64,000 nt of DNA from an uncultured Aliiroseovarius sp. (GTDB taxonomy: Bacteria; Pseudomonadota; Alphaproteobacteria; Rhodobacterales; Rhodobacteraceae). The notes beneath the pieces are model-generated. The model made no database searches and had not been told where the DNA came from. It saw only the letters and a list, made by a program, of their open reading frames with translations. Positions 8,874-17,555 of the stretch are shown here, one piece after another. The DNA lies in NCBI RefSeq assembly GCF_947497285.1, contig NZ_CANMFT010000007.1, forward strand, positions 162,725 through 226,724, in the 5' to 3' direction. The position numbers were made by a program, and so were the translations under genes. How positions within the stretch are numbered: position 1 is the first letter of the stretch; each line of letters begins with the position of its first letter.

Positions 8874-9830
8874 ATGGCTGTGAGAATTGGTTTCGTTGGT
8901 TTGGGAAATGTGGGGGGCAAGCTGGCGGGCAGTTTGCTGCGCAATGGCAAAGATTTGACCGTGCTTGATCTTGATCCGGACCTTGTCGCAGGTTTCGCCG
9001 CGCGCGGGGCAAATGCAGCGGATAACCCCGCGGCCCTGATGCGCGACTGCGACGTCGTCATTACCTGCCTTCCATCGCCCGCTGCGTCGAATGCCGTGGT
9101 CAGCCAAATGCTGGATCACGTGCGACCCGGCAAAATCTGGCTGGAAATGTCCACCACTGACGAGGCCGAGGTCAAACGCTTGGGCGCCGAGGTGATCGCG
9201 CGCGGTGGCGATGCGGTCGATTGTCCGGTGTCGGGTGGTTGCCATCGGGCAGACACCGGCAACATCTCGATCTTCGCGGGCTGTGAGCGCGCGACGTTTG
9301 AGCGGGTGCTGCCGCTTTTGACCACGATGGGGCGGCGTGTTCTGCATACGGGTGAACTGGGTTCGGCCTCGGTCCTGAAGGTTATGACCAACTATCTTGC
9401 GACCGCCAACCTGCTGACCTGTTGCGAGGCATTGGTGACGATGAAAGCTGCCGGGCTTGATCTTGCGACGACCTATGAGGCGATCAAGATCTCGTCCGGC
9501 ACGTCTTTTGTGCATGAAACCGAAAGCCAGGTGATCCTGAACGGCTCGCGTGACATATCCTTCACCATGGACCTGGTGAAGAAGGATATCGGCTTGTTTC
9601 AGGCGATTGCTGATCGGGCAGGCGTGCCGCTCGAAATTTCACCTTTGATGGTTGAGATTTTCAACGACGGCATCGCGCGCTACGGCGAACGTGCGCAGTC
9701 AGACGACATCATCCGTAGGCTGGAAGAGGCGACCGGGCTGGACATCACCGCCCCCGGTTTCCCCGCTGGGATGGTAGATGATGAGCCGGAGGAGGCGGGC
9801 TATGAGGTGGTGCCGCGTGGGCACAGCTAG
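8874..9830 (+). CDS. NAD(P)-dependent oxidoreductase, 3-hydroxyisobutyrate dehydrogenase family
   Basis: A 318-residue beta-hydroxyacid dehydrogenase. The N-terminal Rossmann motif GFVGLGNVGGKLAG binds NAD(P). The substrate-binding block CPVSGGCHRADTGNISIFAG and the segment VLKVMTNYLATANLLTCCEA with the expected catalytic Lys are present. Exact substrate is unknown (3-hydroxyisobutyrate, tartronate semialdehyde or a related 3-hydroxy acid). Its stop codon overlaps that of the convergent metallo-hydrolase at CTAG. Confidence 0.85.
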   Translation: MAVRIGFVGLGNVGGKLAGSLLRNGKDLTVLDLDPDLVAGFAARGANAADNPAALMRDCDVVITCLPSPAASNAVVSQMLDHVRPGKIWLEMSTTDEAEVKRLGAEVIARGGDAVDCPVSGGCHRADTGNISIFAGCERATFERVLPLLTTMGRRVLHTGELGSASVLKVMTNYLATANLLTCCEALVTMKAAGLDLATTYEAIKISSGTSFVHETESQVILNGSRDISFTMDLVKKDIGLFQAIADRAGVPLEISPLMVEIFNDGIARYGERAQSDDIIRRLEEATGLDITAPGFPAGMVDDEPEEAGYEVVPRGHS

Positions 9831-10870
9831 GCCTTCTGCCACAGCCACGCGCCATCCTCGCGCCGGGTGCGTGTGGCGCGCCCTTCGTGCAGAAGGTGGT
9901 TCAGGTGGCCGACGGCCTCGACCAAGGCCAACCCATATTCGCCACCCGAAATCTCGCGCTTGAACAGCGGGGGGAAGCAGTCGCCGGCCACGTGGGGATC
10001 GGCCAGAAAGGCTTCCAACCGGTCCAGCGCGTTGTGGTGATTGGTGATCAGTTGGCGCATGCGTGTGGGCAGGCCGGTGAAGGGCAGTTTGTGCCCCGGC
10101 AGAACCAGTTGATCCGGGGTTGCGTATTGCGACAGGCGTTCGCAGGCTTCCAGCCATTCCCCGACCGGATCGGCCTCGGGCTCGGTGGCATAGACGCCAA
10201 GGTTAGGGCTGATCGTGGCCAGAAGCTGGTCGCCACCTATCACCAGCGCGCCATCCGTCGACCAGAGTGTCGCGTGTTCCGGCGCGTGACCGTTGCCAAT
10301 CCGCACATCCCATTCGCGCCCGCCAAAATGAAGGCGACTGCCTTCTTTGATGCGTATAAAGCCCAAGGGCATGTCGGCTACGATGTCGGCATAGTTGAAG
10401 GGGCGTTCGGTGAGCCGCTTTTCATAGACGTCAGGGGCCATGCCCGCCGCGCGCCAATAAGCCAGCGTTTCGTCCACTGGCACCATTTGCTCGTCCAGCA
10501 GCAGCATCCGCGCAAACAGCCATGCGGTGCGCGTGGTCACCAGCTCGGCCCCGTGGTCGCGTTGCAACCACCCGGCCAGCCCGACGTGATCGGGGTGGTG
10601 GTGGGTCACGATCACCCGCGCAATGGGTTTCCCGCCCAATGGGTCCGCCAACAGCTTATCCCAGATGCGGCGCGTCTTGTTCGTGTCAAAGCCGGTGTCC
10701 ACGATGGTCCAGCCGTCGGGATCGTCAAAGGCAAAGATGTTGACGTGATCCAGCGCCATCGGGAGCGGTAGGCGCATCCAAAGGACGCCCTTAGCGACCT
10801 CAACCGCTTCGCCCTCGCCGGGAATGTCCGGGAAGGGAAAAGCCAGTGGCGCGCTCGGTTTGGTGGTCAC
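9827..10870 (-). CDS. MBL-fold metallo-hydrolase
   Basis: A 347-residue metallo-beta-lactamase-fold protein, glyoxalase II-like. The dinuclear metal motif is VTHHHPDHVG, with later ligands in GNGHAPEH and GGDQLL. The GTG start overlaps the stop of the upstream acyl-CoA dehydrogenase (GTGA), so the two are translated from one message. A thioesterase-like or CoA-thioester-linked role would fit the context but is not shown. Confidence 0.87.
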   Translation of the reverse strand: MTTKPSAPLAFPFPDIPGEGEAVEVAKGVLWMRLPLPMALDHVNIFAFDDPDGWTIVDTGFDTNKTRRIWDKLLADPLGGKPIARVIVTHHHPDHVGLAGWLQRDHGAELVTTRTAWLFARMLLLDEQMVPVDETLAYWRAAGMAPDVYEKRLTERPFNYADIVADMPLGFIRIKEGSRLHFGGREWDVRIGNGHAPEHATLWSTDGALVIGGDQLLATISPNLGVYATEPEADPVGEWLEACERLSQYATPDQLVLPGHKLPFTGLPTRMRQLITNHHNALDRLEAFLADPHVAGDCFPPLFKREISGGEYGLALVEAVGHLNHLLHEGRATRTRREDGAWLWQKA

Positions 10871-12588
10871 GATGCCAAATCTTCCGGGCTAAGGGCATAG
10901 AGCCCCGCAGCCCCGGTGCGCGCCTGCGCGAAGTGTGCGGTGTGCTCGGGCAACAGCCGGTTGATGTGGAAACGGGCAAGCTCTGAACGCGGCCCCTTGC
11001 CACCCTCGGCAATCGCGGCGCGCAAGTGGTAATGCGCGCCAAGAACACGTGCAAAGCCCATCAGGAACGGCACGGCACCGGCGAAACGGTCTTGCATGTC
11101 GGATTGTTCGACCATCCATTCGGTGGTTTCGCGCAGGTCTTCTGCGGCCGACCAAACAGCTTCGGACATGTTGGGGAAATCGGCGCGGGCAGCTTCGGCC
11201 TGTGTCTCGATCTCATCAAGCAGGCGGAAGGCGGCCTCGCCCCCGTCCATCATCTTGCGACCGACAAGGTCCATTGCCTGAATGCCGTTTGTGCCTTCGT
11301 AGATCGCGGTGACACGTACGTCGCGGGAATGCTGGGCGGCGCCGGTTTCTTCGATGAACCCCATGCCGCCATGCACCTGAACGCCAAGATGGCTGACAAG
11401 CATTCCAACCTCGGTACCGTAGGCCTTGACGATTGGCGTCAGAAGGGCGGCACGCGCCTTCCATTCCTCGTCGCCCGTCGCATGCGCCATATCTATCGCA
11501 AGCGCCAACGACATCGCCATGGACCGGGCGGCAAAAAGTTCAGTGCGCATCTGGGTCAGCATCCGGCGCACATCGGCAAAGTCGATGATCGCACCGGTGC
11601 CAGCGTCGCCCAGCGGAGTGCGGCCCTGTTTGCGCTCCATCGCATAGGCCAGCGCCTCTTGATAGGCACGTTCGCCCACGCCGTAGCCCTGCACGCCCAC
11701 ACCCATGCGGGCGTTGTTCATCATGGTGAACATGGCGGCCATGCCCTTGTGCGGCTCGCCGACCATCCAGCCTTTGGCCCCTTCGAAGGACATCACGGCG
11801 GTAGGGCTGCCGTGCAGGCCCATTTTGTGTTCAAGGCTGACGACGCGCAGGCTGTTTGGCTCGCCCGGATTGCCGTCAGCATCGGGGATCAGTTTTGGAA
11901 CCATAAAGAGGCTGATACCCTTGGTGCCGGGCGCACCGTCCGGCAGCCGCGCCAGCACAAGGTGACAGACGTTCCCGGTGATGTCGTTGTCACCCCATGA
12001 AATAAAGATCTTCTGACCGGTGACCGAATAGGTCCCGTCGCCATTGTCTTCGGCTTTCGACGACAGCGCGCCCACATCCGACCCGGCCTGCGGTTCGGTC
12101 AGGTTCATCGTGCCCGCCCATTCACCGCTGATCAGTTTGGGCAGATACAGGTCTTTCAGCGTGTCCGAGGCGTGGTGTTCCAACGACTCAATCTGGCCCT
12201 GCGTCATCAAGGGGCACAATTGAAGCGACAGGCAGCTTGCCGACATCATGTCGTTCACCGCTGTTTGCAGGGTCAGGGGTAAGCCCATCCCACCATATTC
12301 AGGGTCCGCCGCCATGCCGATCCACCCACCTTCCGCGATTGCCTTGTAGCCATCCGCAAAGCCGGGTGACGTGCGCACGACGCCATTTTCAAGCACAGCC
12401 GGGGTCAGGTCGCCGTTGCGGTTCAGGGGGGCAAGGATGTCTTCGCACATCTTGCCTGCCTCGGTCAGAACAGCCATCGCAACATCCGGGGTGGCGTCGG
12501 CAAACCGCTCGGTTTCGGGCAGCTGATCATAGCCGATGACATGGTCGAACAGGAACTGGAAATCGTCGGTTGTCGCGCGGTAGGTCAT
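10867..12588 (-). CDS. Large acyl-CoA dehydrogenase, DmdC-like
   Basis: A 573-residue FAD-dependent acyl-CoA dehydrogenase of the long class with an extra C-terminal domain. Flavin/substrate block TMNLTEPQAGSDVGALSS and catalytic-Glu region AIYEGTNGIQAMDLVGRK are present. Length and N-terminus (MTYRATTDDFQFLFDHVIGY) match the group that includes DmdC, the 3-methylmercaptopropionyl-CoA dehydrogenase of dimethylsulfoniopropionate demethylation; a medium-chain acyl-CoA role is the alternative. ATG 12588 is chosen over an upstream in-frame start. No other dmd genes are nearby. Operon with the metallo-hydrolase; electrons would pass to EtfAB. Confidence 0.85.
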   Translation of the reverse strand: MTYRATTDDFQFLFDHVIGYDQLPETERFADATPDVAMAVLTEAGKMCEDILAPLNRNGDLTPAVLENGVVRTSPGFADGYKAIAEGGWIGMAADPEYGGMGLPLTLQTAVNDMMSASCLSLQLCPLMTQGQIESLEHHASDTLKDLYLPKLISGEWAGTMNLTEPQAGSDVGALSSKAEDNGDGTYSVTGQKIFISWGDNDITGNVCHLVLARLPDGAPGTKGISLFMVPKLIPDADGNPGEPNSLRVVSLEHKMGLHGSPTAVMSFEGAKGWMVGEPHKGMAAMFTMMNNARMGVGVQGYGVGERAYQEALAYAMERKQGRTPLGDAGTGAIIDFADVRRMLTQMRTELFAARSMAMSLALAIDMAHATGDEEWKARAALLTPIVKAYGTEVGMLVSHLGVQVHGGMGFIEETGAAQHSRDVRVTAIYEGTNGIQAMDLVGRKMMDGGEAAFRLLDEIETQAEAARADFPNMSEAVWSAAEDLRETTEWMVEQSDMQDRFAGAVPFLMGFARVLGAHYHLRAAIAEGGKGPRSELARFHINRLLPEHTAHFAQARTGAAGLYALSPEDLAS

Positions 12589-12692
12589 GGGAGTCCTCGG
12601 CAAATCTCTTGGCATCTGGGCGATAGGCCATTAACTGGGCCTTTATTCCCCTTACCGAAGGTCAGAGGGGTGGCAAAGGAAAACGCAGCGTC

Positions 12693-13649
12693 ATGAGTGC
12701 GGACGGCTTGGATACGGAAATTCTATCGGCGGACATAGCCGGTGTCGCGCGGGCCGCAGAGCTTTTGCGGGAAGGCGCGCTTGTGTCCTTCCCGACTGAG
12801 ACGGTGTATGGCCTTGGCGCTGACGCCACGAATGACCACGCTGTCGCGCGGATATTTAACGCCAAAGGGCGCCCCCATTTCAACCCGCTGATCGTCCATG
12901 TGCCGTCGCTGGAGGCGGCATCAAAGATTGCAGTGCTGGATGGGCGTGCCCTAGATTTGGCGCAGGCGTTCTGGCCGGGACCGCTCACTTTGGTGTTGCC
13001 GCTAAAACCCAACAGCCCGCTATCTGCCCTTGTGTCTGCGGGTCTGCCGACTGTGGCCGTCCGCGTGCCCGCCCACCCGTTGGCGCAGAAACTGCTGGAG
13101 GCCGCATGTCTTCCCGTCGCTGCCCCGTCTGCCAATCCGTCGGGACGCATCAGCCCGTCCACTGCGCAGCACGTTCTGGACAGTCTGTCCGGTCGGATCA
13201 CGGCGGTGCTGGACGGTGGCCCCTGCGAGGTCGGGTTGGAAAGCACGATCGTCGGGTTCGACCCCGCCCCGGTCCTGTTGCGCCCCGGCGGCCTGCCGGT
13301 CGAAGCCCTCGAAGCCGCGCTGGGCGGCACGATTGCCGTCCGGCAAGCCAGCGCAGGCGTCACAGCGCCCGGTCAATTGTCCTCGCATTATGCGCCAAAC
13401 GCGCAAATGCGTCTGAACGCCGTTGAAGCGAAACCGGGTGAACGTCTGCTGGGGTTCGGGCATGTCGAGGCTGATCTGAACCTGTCCCCGTCCGGCGATC
13501 TGGTCGAGGCGGCGGCCAACCTGTTTCGGTATTTGCACCAGTTGGACGACGAAGGCGACGCCCCGATCGCCGTATCTCCGATCCCCGATCACGGGATGGG
13601 CCGGGCAATCAATGATCGTTTGCGCCGGGCGGCAGCCCCGCGCGATTAA
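12693..13649 (+). CDS. sua5: L-threonylcarbamoyladenylate synthase, Sua5 type
   Basis: Makes threonylcarbamoyl-AMP from threonine, bicarbonate and ATP for the t6A37 modification of tRNAs reading ANN codons. The YrdC domain (about 20-205) has SFPTETVYGLGADATN and KGRPHFNPLIVHV. The linker TAPGQLSSHYAP leads into the extra C-terminal Sua5 domain, so this is the long 318-residue form rather than TsaC. It is divergent from the acyl-CoA dehydrogenase and convergent with yqgE. Confidence 0.93.
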   Translation: MSADGLDTEILSADIAGVARAAELLREGALVSFPTETVYGLGADATNDHAVARIFNAKGRPHFNPLIVHVPSLEAASKIAVLDGRALDLAQAFWPGPLTLVLPLKPNSPLSALVSAGLPTVAVRVPAHPLAQKLLEAACLPVAAPSANPSGRISPSTAQHVLDSLSGRITAVLDGGPCEVGLESTIVGFDPAPVLLRPGGLPVEALEAALGGTIAVRQASAGVTAPGQLSSHYAPNAQMRLNAVEAKPGERLLGFGHVEADLNLSPSGDLVEAAANLFRYLHQLDDEGDAPIAVSPIPDHGMGRAINDRLRRAAAPRD

Positions 13650-13656
13650 TCAGCGG

Positions 13657-14235
13657 TCACGCGTGCCCGCCTTCTGCAGACAAAAGCAGCGGATCAACGC
13701 CAAGTTTCGCCAACGCCGCTGTCCATTTCCCGTCACTGTCATCGGAAAAGACGATGGCTTCTTCCGCGTCACAGGTCAGCCAGGCATTTTGCTGGATTTC
13801 GCTTTCAAGCTGGCCGGGGGACCAGCCGGCATAGCCAAGGGCCGCCAGCGTGTTTGCGGGGCCGACGCCATTCGCCATCGCTTCAAGAATATCGCGCGTG
13901 GCGGTCATGGAAAACGCGTCGTCGACCTTCAGGGTCGAGGCGTCGTTGTCATATTCGCCCGAATGCAACACGAACCCACGCGCGCCTTCGACGGGACCGC
14001 CGAAAAACACGTTTGTTGTCTTGGTGCCCATGCCTGCGTCGATATCAAGTTGGGCAAGGATATCACCCAGCGACACATCGGGTGCTGGCTTGTTGATGAT
14101 CAATCCCATCGCCCCTTCTGGCGAATGGGCGCACATGAACACAACCGAGTGGTCGAACCGCGGATCGCCCATGCCCGGCATCGCGATCAGAAGTTTGCCG
14201 CTCAAGTCCATTGGTGTGTTGTCGGTTGCGCTCAT
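13657..14235 (-). CDS. YqgE/AlgH family protein
   Basis: A 192-residue DUF179 protein. Family blocks GKLLIAMPGMGDPRFDHSVV, HSPEGAMGLIINKP and FFGGPVE are clear. The fold is known but the molecular function is not. ATG 14235 is chosen because the protein then starts a few residues before the conserved block; GGAGGT almost touches this ATG, which is unusually close spacing. Stands alone, convergent with sua5 (7 bp apart). Confidence 0.88.
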   Translation of the reverse strand: MSATDNTPMDLSGKLLIAMPGMGDPRFDHSVVFMCAHSPEGAMGLIINKPAPDVSLGDILAQLDIDAGMGTKTTNVFFGGPVEGARGFVLHSGEYDNDASTLKVDDAFSMTATRDILEAMANGVGPANTLAALGYAGWSPGQLESEIQQNAWLTCDAEEAIVFSDDSDGKWTAALAKLGVDPLLLSAEGGHA

Positions 14236-14307
14236 ACCTCCAGAAAAGCGCCGCAGAGTTGGAAAGGCAAGTCTGAATGCCGATCGATGGTAACGATCCA
14301 TCCCTGA

Positions 14308-14323
14308 AATGTGATTTCACATT
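14308..14323. promoter_or_regulatory. 16-bp perfect palindrome, operator candidate
   Basis: AATGTGATTTCACATT: seven-base arms around TT. It lies 27 bp before the DsbD-N-like ATG (14351) and 72 bp from the divergent yqgE ATG (14235), a good place for an operator. The TGTGA and TCACA halves recall CRP sites but are 2 bp apart rather than 6, so the binding protein is unknown. Confidence 0.45.
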
Positions 14324-14350
14324 GCAGGCTTGCGCTTTATGTATCGTTGC

Positions 14351-15178
14351 ATGAACCTTCGACTTGCCCTCCGCGCAGCCTTTTTGGGGCTTGCTGTGTT
14401 TTCTGCACCCGCTTTGGCGGGGAGCAATAGCCCGCCCGCCCCTGAAGATGTCGTCAAAATCGACGTTCTGCCCGGTTGGCGTGGCCCCGATGGGCAGCAC
14501 GTCGCGGCCTTGCGTATCCAATTGGCCGATGGATGGAAGACCTATTGGCGGGCACCGGGACAAGCCGGCATTCCGCCCAGCTTGAACTGGCGCGGTTCTG
14601 ACAATCTGGCGGGGGTAACCTTTCATTGGCCAGTGCCTGAGGTTTTTTATTCAAGCGGCATGCGCACCATCGGGTATTCGCATGAGCTGGTCCTTCCTAT
14701 GACACTGACGCCGAAGACGCATGGCGATCCGATCAGCCTTGAAGGCGAGCTTGCTCTTGGAGTTTGCCAGGAGGTTTGCATGCCCATGGACGCCACGATC
14801 TCGGTTGTGTTGCCGTCGCGCGATGTCGGGCCGAAAGGGCCTATCAAACGCGCATTGCGCCAGCGTCCCGACACCGCCTCTGAAGCAGGCCTGCGTCGGG
14901 CGGTGTGCGATGTCGAACCCATCTCTGATGGGCTTCGCGTGATTGTGAAGATCGACATGCCGCGCGTCGGTGGGGACGAGGTCGTGGTGGTTGAAACGGC
15001 CGATCCGTCGGTCTGGGTGTCCGAGGTTTCCACATCGCGCGTTGCAGGCGCACTGACCACCATTGCAGAACTTGTGCCCAGTTCAGGCAAGCCTTTCCTG
15101 TTAAACCGATCCGATCTGCGCATGACGGTTCTGGCGGATGGGCGCGGCGTCGATATCCGCGGCTGCACAGGCAGCTGA
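14351..15178 (+). CDS. DsbD N-terminal-domain-like periplasmic protein
   Basis: A 275-residue secreted protein with a signal peptide ending ALA-GS near residue 23, followed by a DsbD alpha-domain-like immunoglobulin fold: IQLADGWKTYWRAPGQAGIP, GYSHELVLPM and the redox pair in LGVCQEVCMP. Known DsbD alpha domains pass electrons from the membrane to periplasmic partners, but here no transmembrane or thioredoxin domain follows. It may be a stand-alone carrier for a CcdA/ScsB-like system. ATG 14351 gives the best signal peptide. Confidence 0.82.
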   Translation: MNLRLALRAAFLGLAVFSAPALAGSNSPPAPEDVVKIDVLPGWRGPDGQHVAALRIQLADGWKTYWRAPGQAGIPPSLNWRGSDNLAGVTFHWPVPEVFYSSGMRTIGYSHELVLPMTLTPKTHGDPISLEGELALGVCQEVCMPMDATISVVLPSRDVGPKGPIKRALRQRPDTASEAGLRRAVCDVEPISDGLRVIVKIDMPRVGGDEVVVVETADPSVWVSEVSTSRVAGALTTIAELVPSSGKPFLLNRSDLRMTVLADGRGVDIRGCTGS

Positions 15179-15411
15179 TCCAACCAGCAGCATTTGCGCA
15201 AGTTTGCGTCAATTGGTCGCCGCTGCGCGCTATTCTGCCGCCTTTCCCGTTGCGACTCCCCTACGCTCTGCCTATACGGATGGGCGACGAAGCCCATTGG
15301 GCCAGAGAGGTTGGCTGTCGACGATCGACCCGCAACGGGGATCAGACGCAGCGTCGTTGACAACAAGGCGCGGCCTCTTTGCACCCAGATTTTGCGTGAA
15401 AGGATGACCGC

Positions 15412-15639
15412 ATGACCCGTCTGATACTTCTTGCTCTTGGCCTGTTGGCTGGCCCTGCCATCGCCCATCCCGGTCATATCGGAGAGCTGGCCGGACATGG
15501 TCATGTTGGCGGCATGATCCTGATCGGACTGGCGGCTGCCATCGGGCTTTGGGCGGCGCTCAAGGGCTCGAAAGAGGCAAAGGCCCAGCGTGAAGACGAC
15601 AGCGATGACGCTGACGCAAACGAACCGCAGGAGGCATAA
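15412..15639 (+). CDS. Small His-containing membrane protein (DUF6732-like)
   Basis: A 75-residue protein with signal-like first helix (MTRLILLALGLLAGPAIA), then HPGHIGELAGHGHVGG with four His, a second membrane helix (MILIGLAAAIGLWAAL) and an acidic tail (REDDSDDADANEPQEA). It matches my memory of DUF6732. It is 3 bp upstream of cbiX and so belongs to the corrin operon. The His cluster beside a cobalt-inserting enzyme suggests metal binding at the periplasmic face, which is inference. The 233-bp upstream gap (15179-15411) has a hairpin at 15280-15297 but no recognisable B12 riboswitch. Confidence 0.75.
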   Translation: MTRLILLALGLLAGPAIAHPGHIGELAGHGHVGGMILIGLAAAIGLWAALKGSKEAKAQREDDSDDADANEPQEA

Positions 15640-15642
15640 GCC

Positions 15643-16866
15643 ATGACCAAGATTGGTGTGATGATCTGCGGGCATGGCTCGCGCAGTCAGGACGCGGTGG
15701 ATCAGTTCGCGGTGCTGGCCGAAAAGCTGCCCGCTTTGTTGCCCAAGGACTGGATGACCGACTATGGGTATCTGGAATTTGCCAACCCGGTGATCCGCGA
15801 CGGGTTGGACCGGCTGCGCGAAGCGGGTTGCGACCGTATCCTGGCCGTGCCGGGGATGCTGTTTGCCGCAATGCACACGAAAAATGACATTCCGACCGTC
15901 CTGAACACCTATGCCAAGAAGCATGGGATCGACGTGACCTATGGCCGCGAGTTGGGCGTGGACCCGAAGATGATCGCTGCCGCCGGAGATCGCGTGCGTC
16001 AGGCTGTCGATGCCGCAAACAAAGAACATGGCGAAGTGCCGCTGGAAGACACCTGCCTTGTCGTCATCGGGCGGGGCGCGTCAGACCCTGATGCCAACGG
16101 CAACGTCGCCAAGGTGGCACGTCTGCTGCAAGAAGGTTTGGGCTTTGGATGGCTGGAAGTCGGCTATTCCGGCGTCACCTTCCCGCTGGTCGAACCCTGC
16201 CTGAACCACGTGGTCAAGCTGGGCTACAAACGCGTTGTCGTGTTCCCCTATTTCCTGTTCTCGGGCATCCTGATCGACCGGATCTATGGTTTCACCGACA
16301 AGGTCGCCGCCGCCCATCCCGAGATCGAATTCGTGAAGGCCGGGTATCTGAACGACCACCCCAAGGTGCTTGAGACCTTCGCCGAGCGGATCACTGAACA
16401 GCTTGGCACCGTTCCGCCGCCCAACTGCGGCACTTGTGGCTATCGCACCCAGGTTCTGGCGCTGGACGAGGGCGAAGACCGCACCATTCCGGTGGAAGAT
16501 CGCGCCAAGCACCCGGCCTATGCCGACGTGCCGCCGCCCACCTGCGTGATGTGCAAATACCGGGTCGAGGTGCTGGGGTTTGAAGCCGAAGTCGGCGCCA
16601 TTCAGGAAAGCCACCATCACCATGTCGAAGGGCAGGGGGCGTCCGCACCGGGGTCGAACGTGGCCGATTGTTCGTTCTGCGACACCTTCTGCACCGGCGA
16701 ATGCCGACTGCATATGGGGCATCACCATCATCATGATCACAGTCACGATCATGATCACGACCACGGTCACGACCATCATCATCACGATCATCACCATGAT
16801 CACGTGCATGCCGAATATCCCCATGCAAAACATCCGCATGGGCCTGAATCGGCCCGTTCGAAATGA
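15643..16866 (+). CDS. cbiX: Sirohydrochlorin cobaltochelatase CbiX, long form with Cys/His-rich tail
   Basis: Inserts Co2+ into the corrin precursor (sirohydrochlorin in the anaerobic-type route). His11 in CGHGSRSQ and His78 in GMLFAAMHTKND match the metal-site His of class II chelatases, and a second chelatase repeat follows. The C-terminal region has CxxC pairs at 262/265 and 301/304, a CxxCx3CxxxC cluster at 343-354 suited to an Fe-S centre, then about two dozen His among residues 357-399. At 407 residues it is the long CbiX. Overlaps cobH by ATGA. Confidence 0.93.
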   Translation: MTKIGVMICGHGSRSQDAVDQFAVLAEKLPALLPKDWMTDYGYLEFANPVIRDGLDRLREAGCDRILAVPGMLFAAMHTKNDIPTVLNTYAKKHGIDVTYGRELGVDPKMIAAAGDRVRQAVDAANKEHGEVPLEDTCLVVIGRGASDPDANGNVAKVARLLQEGLGFGWLEVGYSGVTFPLVEPCLNHVVKLGYKRVVVFPYFLFSGILIDRIYGFTDKVAAAHPEIEFVKAGYLNDHPKVLETFAERITEQLGTVPPPNCGTCGYRTQVLALDEGEDRTIPVEDRAKHPAYADVPPPTCVMCKYRVEVLGFEAEVGAIQESHHHHVEGQGASAPGSNVADCSFCDTFCTGECRLHMGHHHHHDHSHDHDHDHGHDHHHHDHHHDHVHAEYPHAKHPHGPESARSK

Positions 16867-17555
16867 GCGAAGGCGGCCGCTCTTCGGGCCCCAACGGGGC
16901 CGCTCCTTCGCGCCCGGCGCTCAGGTATGAGCGCGACCCGTCCGCCATCTATGCGCAGTCCTTCGCGACCCTGCGCAAAGAGGCGCGGTTGGACCGCTTT
17001 CCCGGCGGCATGGCGGCCCTTGCGACCCGTGTAATCCACGCCTGCGGCATGGTCGAAGTTGCGGATCGACTGGCCTTTTCTGCGAACGCCTATGAAACAG
17101 GTCACGCTGCTCTTAAGGCCGGTGCGCCTGTGTTTTGCGATTGCGAGATGGTCGGGGCGGGCATCATTCGCCGCTATCTGCCATCGGAAAACGATGTGAT
17201 TGTCACGTTGAACGATCCGTCTGTGCCGGAACTGGCGAAGTCCATCGGCAACACGCGCTCCGCCGCCGCGGTCGAGCTGTGGTTGGACCGTCTGGAAGGT
17301 GCGGTGGTCGCTGTGGGGAACGCGCCAACAGCCCTGTTCCACCTGCTTGAGCTGATCGACGCAGGTGCACCCAAACCTGCCGTGATCCTTGGCTTTCCGG
17401 TCGGGTTTGTGGGCGCTGCGGAAAGCAAGGCGGAACTGGCAAACAACCCGCGCGGCTGCGAATTTGTCGCCCTGCGTGGGCGGCGTGGTGGGTCTGCCAT
17501 TGCCTCTGCTGCCGTCAACGCGTTGGCCGCCGGACTGCCGGAGGAGTGCGCATGA
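16863..17555 (+). CDS. cobH: Precorrin-8X methylmutase CobH
   Basis: Moves the methyl group from C11 to C12 of precorrin-8X, giving hydrogenobyrinic acid (or the cobalt form via CbiC). The 230-residue protein has the active-site His59 in TRVIHACGM and family segments CDCEMVGAGI and ILGFPVGFVGAAESK. The N-terminus carries about 20 extra low-complexity residues. It overlaps both neighbours by 4 nt. Confidence 0.94.
   Translation: MSEGGRSSGPNGAAPSRPALRYERDPSAIYAQSFATLRKEARLDRFPGGMAALATRVIHACGMVEVADRLAFSANAYETGHAALKAGAPVFCDCEMVGAGIIRRYLPSENDVIVTLNDPSVPELAKSIGNTRSAAAVELWLDRLEGAVVAVGNAPTALFHLLELIDAGAPKPAVILGFPVGFVGAAESKAELANNPRGCEFVALRGRRGGSAIASAAVNALAAGLPEECA

Noticed and set aside
14308..14323. 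CRP/FNR-type binding site
   Set aside because: TGTGA and TCACA are separated by 2 bp; CRP sites need 6 bp and FNR uses TTGAT-N4-ATCAA.
15179..15411. Cobalamin riboswitch ahead of the corrin operon
   Set aside because: The gap has CCCGCAAC and a GCCAG segment, but in the wrong order, and it lacks the GCCACTG element and a proper B12 box (AGCCAGGAGACC type). Only a 6-bp hairpin at 15280-15297 is supported.
14647..16029. Long open frame antisense to the DsbD-N-like gene and cbiX
   Set aside because: It spans two clear genes and an intergenic gap, has no ribosome site and encodes a His/Arg/Gln-rich sequence without domain features.
16722..16812. Microsatellite-like CAT/CAC/GAT tract
   Set aside because: It is in frame and encodes the His/Asp-rich tail of CbiX; protein selection explains it better than a DNA repeat.
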